Below are positions 57,351 to 64,000 of a stretch of 64,000 nt of DNA, in pieces; the first letter of the stretch is position 1, and each line of letters starts with the position of its first letter. The DNA lies in NCBI RefSeq assembly GCF_028369135.1, contig NZ_JAPWHW010000018.1, positions 49,382 through 113,381 of the forward strand, in the 5' to 3' direction. The position numbers were made by a program, and so were the translations under genes. The DNA comes from Roseovarius sp. ZX-A-9 (GTDB taxonomy: Bacteria > Pseudomonadota > Alphaproteobacteria > Rhodobacterales > Rhodobacteraceae). Under the pieces are notes generated by a model, which worked only from the letters and a program-made list of their open reading frames with translations, made no database searches and was not told where the DNA came from.

Positions 57351-57368
57351 CCGGCGCCACGGCGCCGG
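57351..57368. repeat. Perfect inverted repeat between convergent genes
   Basis: CCGGCGCC-AC-GGCGCCGG between the hisA stop and the DUF302 gene's 3' end. No T run on either side; it may stall or insulate convergent transcription. Confidence 0.4.
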
Positions 57369-57383
57369 AGCCTCCCCCAGAGC

Positions 57384-57839
57384 CTACATGCCCGAAGCCT
57401 TGCCCGTCAGCTTGCCCAATGCGCCGGTCATCTTGGCGATATACCCGGCATCGGGTGCGACGCCGCCCAGACCTGACAGCATGGCCTTGGGGTCCTCATA
57501 GGCCAGCCAGACCTGCCCGGCCCCGTCGCGATACACCAGTACCCGCAGCGGCAGGTAAAGCCCGGCCAGCGCATCGTCCTGTATCGCGGGCGTGCCCAGC
57601 TTGGGATTGCCAAAGATCAGCAGTTGTGCGGGATCAAGCGCCATGTCCACCGACGCCGCCCCGGCCGCGTGATCCACCCGGGCAAAGACCGTGGCCCCTG
57701 CCCCCGTGACCGCCGCCTCCAGCGCGTCCATCGTCGCGGCCACGTCCTGCGCCGATTTCACCTTTACGATATCGTCCGACATGGCCAGTGCCGGGGCTGC
57801 CATCCAGATCAGTGCGATTGCTGTGATCAAACGTTTCAT
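57384..57839 (-). CDS. DUF302-domain secreted protein
   Basis: 151 aa from the ATG at 57839 with GGAGGGA upstream. Signal peptide KRLITAIALIWMAAPALA. DUF302 core: VFARVDHAAGAASVDM and LLIFGNPKLGTPAIQDD near residues 55-90. Function unknown. It reads against the his genes. Confidence 0.87.
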   Translation of the reverse strand: MKRLITAIALIWMAAPALAMSDDIVKVKSAQDVAATMDALEAAVTGAGATVFARVDHAAGAASVDMALDPAQLLIFGNPKLGTPAIQDDALAGLYLPLRVLVYRDGAGQVWLAYEDPKAMLSGLGGVAPDAGYIAKMTGALGKLTGKASGM

Positions 57840-57932
57840 CAAATTCCCTCCATCCAATTTCACCTCTACCCTCTGGCATCCGGGCGCGATTGCCCATAAA
57901 CGATTGCGTGACACGCAAAGGGCGGCAAAACC

Positions 57933-58697
57933 ATGCTCAAAACCCGTATCATCCCCTGTCTCGACGTGGCCGATGGCCGCGTGGTCAAGGGCGTCAATTT
58001 CGTCGGTCTGCGCGACGCAGGCGATCCGGTCGATGCCGCACGCGCCTATGACGCCGCTGGCGCGGACGAGCTGTGCTTTCTCGATATCCACGCCACGCAC
58101 GAGAATCGCGGCACCATGTTCGATGTAGTCAGCCGCACCGCCGAGCAATGCTATATCCCGCTGACCGTGGGGGGCGGCGTGCGCACACCCGCCGATGTAC
58201 GGGCCCTGCTGCTGGCGGGCGCCGACAAGGTCAGCTTCAATTCCGCCGCCGTGGCCGACCCTTCGGTGGTACGCGCTGCCGCCGATCAGTTCGGCAGCCA
58301 GTGCATCGTGGTGGCCATCGACGCCAAGACGGTCTCTCCCGGCAAATGGGAGATCTTCACCCATGGTGGGCGCAAACCCACCGGCATCGACGCCGTGGAA
58401 TTCGCCCGGCTGGCGGCAAGCAACGGCGCGGGTGAAATCCTGCTGACCTCGATGGACCGAGACGGCACGCGCGCGGGCTTCAACCTTCCCCTGACCCGCG
58501 CCATCAGCGACGCCGTGAACGTCCCCGTGATCGCGTCGGGCGGCGTCGGTACGCTGGATCACCTCGTCGCAGGCGTGCTCGAGGGCGGCGCCAGCGCGGT
58601 GCTGGCCGCGTCTATCTTTCATTTCGGCGAATTCACAATCGGCGAAGCCAAAGAGCACATGGCCGCCGCCGGTATACCGATGCGGCTCGCAGCATGA
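57933..58697 (+). CDS. hisF: Imidazole glycerol phosphate synthase, cyclase subunit
   Basis: 254 aa. [20 protein letters not shown] (catalytic Asp11), [20 protein letters not shown], and [17 protein letters not shown] (Asp130 equivalent), [13 protein letters not shown]. Cyclises PRFAR with ammonia from HisH. The stop overlaps hisE by four bases. Confidence 0.97.
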   Translation: MLKTRIIPCLDVADGRVVKGVNFVGLRDAGDPVDAARAYDAAGADELCFLDIHATHENRGTMFDVVSRTAEQCYIPLTVGGGVRTPADVRALLLAGADKVSFNSAAVADPSVVRAAADQFGSQCIVVAIDAKTVSPGKWEIFTHGGRKPTGIDAVEFARLAASNGAGEILLTSMDRDGTRAGFNLPLTRAISDAVNVPVIASGGVGTLDHLVAGVLEGGASAVLAASIFHFGEFTIGEAKEHMAAAGIPMRLAA

Positions 58698-59020
58698 CGC
58701 TGGATGATCTCGCCACAATCGTCGCCGCCCGCGCGGATGCCGACCCTGACAGCAGCTGGACTGCCAAGTTGCTGTCCATGGGTCCGGAAAAATGCGCCGA
58801 GAAATTCGGCGAAGAGGCCGTTGAGGCGATCATCGAAGCCGTGAAAGGCGACCGCGCAAGGCTGACATCCGAAGCCGCCGATGTGCTGTTTCACCTGCTG
58901 GTCATGCTGCAATCACGCGACGTGGCACTGGCTGATGTCATGGCCGAACTTGAACGGCGGCAGGCCCAATCGGGGCTGGCCGAAAAAGCGGCGCGCACAG
59001 GCGGCACCGGAGACAGTTAG
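58694..59020 (+). CDS. hisE: Phosphoribosyl-ATP pyrophosphatase
   Basis: 108 aa MazG-like all-alpha enzyme: [20 protein letters not shown] (metal-binding Glu) and [13 protein letters not shown]. Second step of histidine synthesis. Not fused to HisI here. Confidence 0.95.
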   Translation: MTLDDLATIVAARADADPDSSWTAKLLSMGPEKCAEKFGEEAVEAIIEAVKGDRARLTSEAADVLFHLLVMLQSRDVALADVMAELERRQAQSGLAEKAARTGGTGDS

Positions 59021-59320
59021 ATGATCCGGCACATCGTCTTTTTCAGCGCCGCCGAAGGGGCGAGCGTGGAGCAAGTCCGCGACGGGCTGATGATGCTGGC
59101 AGACATTCCCCATGCGCTGCATTTCGAAGTGGGCCGCAACCTCGGGACAGACCCGATCAGCGGGCCTGCGCCCGATCTGGTGGTCTATGCCGAATTCGCC
59201 GACGAGGCCGCGCTTGCCGCCTACAAGGCGCACCCGATCTACACCGCCTGCATCGCGCGCGTGCGCCCAATGCGCGAGATGCGTATCGCGGCGGATTTTA
59301 CCGCCAGTGGCACGCCCTGA
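59021..59320 (+). CDS. Dabb-family (stress-responsive A/B barrel) protein
   Basis: 99 aa beginning MIRHIVFFSAAEGASVEQVR, then FEVGRNLGTDPISGPAPDL and FADEAALAAYKAHP, the Dabb pattern of a dimeric ferredoxin-like barrel. It starts immediately after the hisE stop, so it is in the his operon. Function unknown. Confidence 0.85.
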   Translation: MIRHIVFFSAAEGASVEQVRDGLMMLADIPHALHFEVGRNLGTDPISGPAPDLVVYAEFADEAALAAYKAHPIYTACIARVRPMREMRIAADFTASGTP

Positions 59321-59347
59321 CGGCCGCCAGCGCAGGCCGCTACGGAC

Positions 59348-60835
59348 CTACCCCAGGATCAATGTGATCCCCCAGAAGATCATCCCCGACAGGACCGCCG
59401 CCGCAGGCACGGTCACGACCCAGGCCGCGATGATGGTCATGAAATGCGACCGGCGCACCAGCTTGCGGCGCTGACGCTCTTCCTTGGAATACGAAGGACG
59501 GTCCGGCATGGTCAACCGTGCCTTTTTCAGCCGCCGCTCGGCATCCCATTCCCGAAAGAAGCCGACACCGAAGACCCCGCCTACGGCGATATGGGTCGAG
59601 CTGACCGGCAGGCCCAGCCAACTGGCGACGATCACCGTGATCGCCGCAGACAGCGCCACGCAATAGGCGCGCATCGGGTTGAGCTTGGTGATCTGGCCGC
59701 CGACCATGCGGATCAGCTTTGGTCCAAAGAGAAAGAGGCCGAACGAGATGCCCAGCGCACCGATCACCATCACCCAGAGCGGGATTCTGACAGCGCTCAT
59801 GAAATCGCCCGATTGCGAGGCCTGCACGATCGCCGCCAGCGGCCCGACCGCATTGGCCACATCATTCGCCCCATGCGCAAAGCTGAGCAGCGCCGCAGAG
59901 ATCACCAGCGGGACAGCAAACAGCGTCTTGAGAGATTTGTTGCGGTTCTCCAGCCCCACGGACTGCCGCGCGATCACCGGGATCATCGCGACCCAGATCG
60001 CCACACCGATGCCCGCTCCGATCAGCAATGCGGCGGTCAAATCGATGGCAATCAGATGCTTGAGCCCCTTGAGCGCCAGATAGGTGGCGAACGTCCCGGC
60101 CATGAGCCCGATCAGCACCGGCACCCAGCACCGCGCTGCTGCGATCTTGTCTTCCTGATAGATGATGCGCGTCTTGATCAGCCACAGGAACGCCGCCGCG
60201 ATGATACCGCCCAGCAGCGGCGAGATGATCCAGCTTGCCGCGATGGCGCTCATCGTGGGCCAGTTGACCGCCGCGAACCCCGCCGCCGCAATCCCTGCCC
60301 CCATGACACCGCCGACAACACTATGCGTGGTCGAAACCGGCGCCCCGATCCACGTCGCCATATTGACCCAGAGTGCGGCTGCCAGCAGCGCCGCCATCAT
60401 CGCCCAGATGAACACGGTCGCATTCGCCATGCTGTCGGGCGCGATGATCCCCTTGGCGATGGTCGAGACAACATCGCCGCCCGCAATCAATGCGCCGGCA
60501 CTCTCGAATACGACAGCGATCACGATGGCGCCGCCCATGGTCAGCGCATTGGCCCCGACCGCCGGCCCCATGTTGTTGGCCACATCGTTGGCCCCGATAT
60601 TCAGCGCCATATAGGCCCCGAGACAGGCCGCGATGACGACAATCAGCGTATTGTTGGCTTGTCCCAGGAACAGGGCCGCCGCCAGCCCGGCCAATATGAC
60701 AAAGAGCAAGGCCAGCCCCGGTCCCACGATCGGCCGCGCGACATAGCTCGTCGCCAGTTCCAGGTTGGAATATCGCGCCAGGTCGCGGTCCAGCGTCTCA
60801 AGGTGACGCGGATCATTGTCATTCGGTGCGCTCAT
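59348..60835 (-). CDS. Inorganic phosphate transporter, PiT family
   Basis: 495 aa with about ten to twelve helices. The two PiT signature repeats are visible: NIGANDVANNMGPAVGA near residue 80 and FAHGANDVANAVGPLAAI near 328. Low-affinity phosphate/metal-phosphate symport. A charged insert and a long N-terminal soluble segment are normal for alphaproteobacterial members. No phoU-like gene adjoins. Confidence 0.93.
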   Translation of the reverse strand: MSAPNDNDPRHLETLDRDLARYSNLELATSYVARPIVGPGLALLFVILAGLAAALFLGQANNTLIVVIAACLGAYMALNIGANDVANNMGPAVGANALTMGGAIVIAVVFESAGALIAGGDVVSTIAKGIIAPDSMANATVFIWAMMAALLAAALWVNMATWIGAPVSTTHSVVGGVMGAGIAAAGFAAVNWPTMSAIAASWIISPLLGGIIAAAFLWLIKTRIIYQEDKIAAARCWVPVLIGLMAGTFATYLALKGLKHLIAIDLTAALLIGAGIGVAIWVAMIPVIARQSVGLENRNKSLKTLFAVPLVISAALLSFAHGANDVANAVGPLAAIVQASQSGDFMSAVRIPLWVMVIGALGISFGLFLFGPKLIRMVGGQITKLNPMRAYCVALSAAITVIVASWLGLPVSSTHIAVGGVFGVGFFREWDAERRLKKARLTMPDRPSYSKEERQRRKLVRRSHFMTIIAAWVVTVPAAAVLSGMIFWGITLILG

Positions 60836-60908
60836 GTGGATTCCCCCGACCGCTGCGCGGCGACCTAACCGTGCAGCCGGGCAAAGATCAACCGATCAGA
60901 GACCCCAT

Positions 60909-61379
60909 TCAGCAGGCTCTGGCCAGATTGTGCAAAATTGCCTTCAATTCCACTTCGTTTACCAGCTCCGCAGCCGCGCTCGGGCTCATCCATTTCCGAC
61001 GACGCTGATGCGCTTCGGGAAACCGGGTCGCGGTCTTTTCGACCTCAACGGAATAAACCAGCGTCTCGACCGGGACCGCCAGTCCGGCGGGCATGATCTT
61101 GTCATAGCTGTAACTGCCGATCGGATTGCGGTTGGCGGCGGTGCCGGACACTCCGGCCTCTTCCCACGCCTCGCGCAGTGCCGCTTGCGGAGAGTCGAGC
61201 CCCCGTATCGGCCAGCCCTTGGGAATGATCCAGCGACCGGTGCCGCGACTGGTAACCAGCAACACCTCGGTCTCCTTGCCCGCGCCACGATGACACAGCG
61301 CTGCAACCTGCAGACGCTTTGGGCGCTGGAACATCGGCCGAACGTAGTCACCCCACGCCGCCGAGAGAAATCGGATCAT
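60909..61379 (-). CDS. NUDIX hydrolase
   Basis: 156 aa. Nudix box G-x5-E-x7-REUxEExGU is seen as GLDSPQAALREAWEEAGVSG near residue 62. Likely a polyphosphate/diadenosine-type (DIPP-like) hydrolase judging by the N-terminal RLQVAALCHRGAG and small size. Substrate uncertain. Confidence 0.88.
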   Translation of the reverse strand: MIRFLSAAWGDYVRPMFQRPKRLQVAALCHRGAGKETEVLLVTSRGTGRWIIPKGWPIRGLDSPQAALREAWEEAGVSGTAANRNPIGSYSYDKIMPAGLAVPVETLVYSVEVEKTATRFPEAHQRRRKWMSPSAAAELVNEVELKAILHNLARAC

Positions 61380-61484
61380 GCTGATTGTACTCAGTTATTT
61401 ATTTCTGCTGCCGGACAGAGATAGCGGTTGGCGCGCAAAATTGCAAATTCGGGCGCATTTCGGCGCGCAGCGCCTGCCGGGGCA

Positions 61485-61958
61485 TCACAATTTCGACGAG
61501 ATCACACCGGTATTGAACCCGCCCATGCGCAGCTCGCCAAAGAGGCGCTGATACTCGATCTTCGGGCAGCGGTTCATCACCACATCGACACCGCGCGCGC
61601 GCGCCACCTCGGCTGCGGCCTCATTTATGACGCCGATCTGCATCCAGATGGTTCCCAGATCGGGAAACCGCACCAGAGCCTCTTCCACGATGGGCGGCAC
61701 ATGTTCCGAGCGGCGAAAGATGTCGACCATGTCCACCTCACCCTCGATCTCTTGCAGTGACCCAACGACCGTCTTGCCAAACAGCACCTTGCCGACATGC
61801 CCCGGATTGACCGGAACCACGTCAAACCCCTTGAGCGTGAGGTAACGCGCCACGTAATAGCTGGGCCGTACCTCGTTCATCGACACGCCCACTACGGCGA
61901 TGCGCCGGGTGCGGCTCAGGATACCTCTGAGAAATGCGTCGCTGTAGTTCTGGGTCAT
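61485..61958 (-). CDS. CoA-binding (Rossmann) domain protein, YccU-like
   Basis: 157 aa. RIAVVGVSMNEVRPSYYVARYL is the CoA-binding Rossmann motif, followed by VVPVNPGHVGKVLFGKTVVG and MNRCPKIEYQRL. The ATG at 61958 is preferred to 61979. Function unknown. Confidence 0.86.
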   Translation of the reverse strand: MTQNYSDAFLRGILSRTRRIAVVGVSMNEVRPSYYVARYLTLKGFDVVPVNPGHVGKVLFGKTVVGSLQEIEGEVDMVDIFRRSEHVPPIVEEALVRFPDLGTIWMQIGVINEAAAEVARARGVDVVMNRCPKIEYQRLFGELRMGGFNTGVISSKL

Positions 61959-62082
61959 GACAGGCACCCTAATCGCCACAGCGCCACGCGCAAGCGGCTC
62001 TCACGGCGAAACGGCGGCCATCCGCAGGATTGCGCCAAGGCCAGTGCGTCCGGCACATGACGGACCGCCCGGCGAAGAAAAA

Positions 62083-62215
62083 GGCGCCCAAGGGGGACCT
62101 TGGGCGCCAGTCGCGGAACGAGGGACAGTGAAGTGAAGCAGCGCGGTTCCGTGTCGCTGCCTCAGAACTAGATGTAGGTACTCCGGACAACTTAAAAAGG
62201 CTTTGTAATAGAGCC
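62083..62215 (-). ncRNA. Possible small RNA with strong terminator
   Basis: On the minus strand, a terminator with perfect 11-bp stem (GGCGCCCAAGG/CCTTGGGCGCC, 62083-62108, loop TCCC) ends in TTTTT. No minus-strand gene lies between it and rlmB (stop at 62384), 275 bases upstream. The preceding bases can pair GGAAC (62116-62120) with GTTCC (62145-62149), and an AT-rich possible promoter sits at about 62215-62262. It may instead be an rlmB 3' UTR terminator. The short ORFs here lack ribosome-binding sites and look spurious. The 62244-62383 stretch otherwise holds nothing I recognise. Confidence 0.35.
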
Positions 62216-62383
62216 GTGAACAATGTTGAAAATTTTGTAACAATTCTCGAAAAAATTAGGCAATGGGGCGTGAAGCGCAGCGCGTGGCGCCCCCGTCCCT
62301 CGGATCAGCAGCGCCCTGAGCGCGTCAGAATGCCCGCCGATTGCGATTCTCGGCATGACGTCACCCGCCACCCTACCCGCAAT

Positions 62384-63163
62384 CTACCGGGGCTGAGACG
62401 CATACAGGGCCACTGCCGCCGCGTTCGAGACGTTGAGCGAGCCGAAACCACCGGAAAAGTCGATTTTCACCAGCTTGTCACAGGTTTCTCGCGTCTTCTG
62501 GCGCAGCCCCGGCCCCTCGGCCCCCAGAACCAGCGCCACGGGGCGGTCACGCAGCCCCTCCAGCGCGGTTTCGATCGTCACCTCTGCCTCTCCGTCAAGA
62601 CCCAGCACCAGATAGCCCATACCCTGCAACTGCCTGATCGCGTCGCTCAGGTTGCGCACCTGCAGATAGGGTTGGCGTTCCAGCGCGCCGCTGGCCGTCT
62701 TGGCCAACGCGCCGGTCTCGGGGGCGCTGTGGTGGCGCGGCGCGATAACGGCACAGGCGCCGAACACCTCGGCCGACCGCAGGATCGCGCCGACATTGTG
62801 CGGATCGGTCACCCGGTCCAGCAAGACCACGCGCGGCGGGCGCTGCCCGTCGCCCAGGCACAGCGTCTCCAGATCCCCCCAGTTGAGCGGCTTGACCTCC
62901 AGCGCGGCCCCCTGGTGCACCGATTGCGGGTCAATCGGCGCGGCAAATTTGCGCGGGTCCGATATCTCGGGCGTCATCCCGGCGGCGGCGATGGCCTCTT
63001 CCAGCTTGGCCTGCGCGTTCAGCGTCACCACCAGCCGCAGCTTTTCGCGCGCCGGATTGGCCAGCGCGTCGCGCACCGCATGAAGCCCGAACAGCCACAC
63101 GGTTTCGGCCGCCGCGGCCTTCTTGCCCTGCTCTTTGTCTATCACCCAACGGGGTTTTTTCAT
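62384..63163 (-). CDS. rlmB: 23S rRNA (guanosine-2'-O-) methyltransferase RlmB-like (SpoU/TrmH family)
   Basis: 259 aa. N-terminal substrate-binding domain (VWLFGLHAVRDALANP) and C-terminal SPOUT domain with the three motifs: LLDRVTDPHNVGAILRSAEVF near residue 110, LVLGAEGPGLR near 205, and IDFSGGFGSLNVSNAAAVAL near 232, forming the trefoil knot. The ATG at 63163 (GAGG upstream) is chosen; 63175 is an alternative. RlmB methylates G2251; other SpoU specificities are possible. Confidence 0.88.
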   Translation of the reverse strand: MKKPRWVIDKEQGKKAAAAETVWLFGLHAVRDALANPAREKLRLVVTLNAQAKLEEAIAAAGMTPEISDPRKFAAPIDPQSVHQGAALEVKPLNWGDLETLCLGDGQRPPRVVLLDRVTDPHNVGAILRSAEVFGACAVIAPRHHSAPETGALAKTASGALERQPYLQVRNLSDAIRQLQGMGYLVLGLDGEAEVTIETALEGLRDRPVALVLGAEGPGLRQKTRETCDKLVKIDFSGGFGSLNVSNAAAVALYASQPR

Positions 63164-63299
63164 TGCGTGCCTCATTGCCCAGCCTCAAGCACCACAGGAT
63201 GCGCGGGCCATCGCGTGCGCGCAAGGCATTTTCGGGGGTTGACGGGTCCGATGCCCGCTCGTAATAACCGCCCCACGTACAGGGCCTCGCCCTGATCGT

Positions 63300-63383
63300 G
63301 GGCGACAGGCCGCAAGGTGTGGCAGGGGACTGTAACTCCCTCGCGGAGACGCACGCCTGGTTCGATTCCAGGGTCGCCCACCA
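63300..63383 (+). tRNA. tRNA-Tyr (GTA)
   Basis: 84 nt class II tRNA with long variable arm and encoded CCA. Acceptor GGGCGAC/GTCGCCC, anticodon arm GGGGA-CTGTAAC-TCCCT giving GTA, T arm CCTGG-TTCGATT-CCAGG. Confidence 0.96.
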
Positions 63384-63500
63384 TTTCTCTTTATATCAAC
63401 TACTTAGATAGCGTTACGCTTTGGGGTGCCATAGAGATGGGCCATCACCCGTGCGACTTGCATCCTACCTAAGCCTAAGTAGACACGGCGTATATTACTT

Positions 63501-63873
63501 TCGGTGGCCGATACCGAAGGGCTTCCACCGCTGCACGACGAGAATGAGCAGATAGCTGATCTGCTTATTGGGTTGACCGAGGCCCGGAAGACATGGGGAT
63601 TTGGACTATGCTTTTTACATCTGCGCAACGTGAAGGGGCCCCCATTGGACCACAAACGAGTTTACCGGATTTACTGCGAGCTTTAGCTGAATTTGCGCCC
63701 CTTTCGGAGCATTGCTGCGCAATACCCTGTCGGGTGATAATCACCCCCGGAAACGATTGAAGCGGGACAAGCCCGACGCGCTGGCGGTGCCAAAAGCGCC
63801 GAACATGATGTGGCCGATGGATTTCATGGCGGATCGCTTTGGGGATGGTCGCGCGTTCCGGCTTTTCAACGTG
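63501..63873 (+). pseudogene. Decayed IS3-family transposase fragment
   Basis: Residues of an IS3-type OrfB are recognisable: KTWGFGLCFLHLRNVKG and HKRVYRIYCEL, then a TAG (probably from GAG) followed in frame by LNLR, an extra stretch of about 45 bases, and in another frame PRKRLKRDKPDALAVPKAPN and MDFMADRFGDGRAFRLFNVL. The usual continuation (DDFNREG...) is cut at 63873-63876 where IS630-like DNA begins. Nonsense mutation, insertion/frameshift and truncation make it non-functional. Confidence 0.8.
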
Positions 63874-63889
63874 CTAGAGCGCGTTGCGT

Positions 63890-64000
63890 TCAATCGGTTT
63901 CATAGCCTGCGGCCCTGAAGAAGTTGTAGCATTCCTCGTCAGTGAAAAGATCACAGACGTGTCCTACGGCGCGCCAGAGATCGTCGTAGCTCCGGGCGGC
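63890..64000 (-). mobile_element. IS630-family transposase, 3' end (runs off the window)
   Basis: The last 36 codons are readable on the minus strand: RSYDDLWRAVGHVCDLF, then TDEECYNFFRAAGYETD and a stop, the typical IS630 C-terminus. The presumed inverted-repeat end lies at about 63877 (GAGCGCGTTGC), next to a TA (63875-63876), the preferred IS630 target dinucleotide. The element continues beyond 64000. Confidence 0.8.

Noticed and set aside
62001..62243. 80-codon minus-strand ORF
   Set aside because: It spans the terminator and has no RBS; composition looks random.

Overview
The window reads as chromosomal DNA of a GC-rich, heterotrophic alphaproteobacterium of the Rhodobacterales (Roseobacter-like). 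The evidence is a methylmalonyl-CoA pathway locus with an ScfR/PccR-type regulator, a short alphaproteobacterial prolyl-tRNA synthetase, HdaA, a NepR-EcfG-PhyR general stress response module, DUF6497 and DUF4174 proteins, and CCA-encoding tRNAs. Coding density is high and most genes are housekeeping.

Layout. 0-9.4 kb: a large beta-helix (pectate-lyase-like) protein, a YdcZ transporter, an unusual malate/lactate dehydrogenase-like protein, lolD and lolC/E, proS and an endonuclease/exonuclease/phosphatase-fold protein. 9.6-15.2 kb (+): AI-2E transporter, hdaA, ppk1, ppx. 15.2-19.1 kb (-): mostly small-protein genes, several with 4-base overlaps. 19.3-32.2 kb: tRNA-Met and the propionyl-CoA locus, with scpA, pccA and pccB on the minus strand and small Rhodobacterales genes between them, then an MFS pump and the regulator pccR on the plus strand. 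TTTGCAAA-type boxes lie in front of pccB and pccR. 32.2-44.5 kb: hydrolase, YdcH, betC-betI with a palindromic BetI operator, a Tat-exported solute-binding protein, an EamA transporter, an FMN hydroxy-acid oxidase, pyc, a phosphodiesterase and tRNA-Gly.

44.5-53.3 kb is the most distinctive part, a general stress response (GSR) neighbourhood. phyR faces nepR-ecfG-kinase, and promoter-like matches to GGAAC-N16/17-CGTT lie in front of phyR, nepR, a DUF883/holin pair, a DUF1328 gene, a small membrane ORF plus YihY, and an entericidin-like gene. One further match is followed by no gene. Instead there are two stem-loops that each display the same C-rich octamer, then a strong intrinsic terminator, which I propose is an undescribed stress sRNA. 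A pseudo-receiver whose phospho-acceptor Asp aligns with Glu is also encoded here.

53.3-63.4 kb: histidine genes hisB, hisH, hisA, hisF and hisE interspersed with glutaminase, two DUF2147 paralogs and DUF302, then a phosphate transporter, NUDIX, CoA-binding protein, a probable ncRNA terminator, rlmB and tRNA-Tyr. The right edge after tRNA-Tyr is insertion-sequence debris: a decayed IS3 transposase apparently cut by an IS630-type element that runs off the window.
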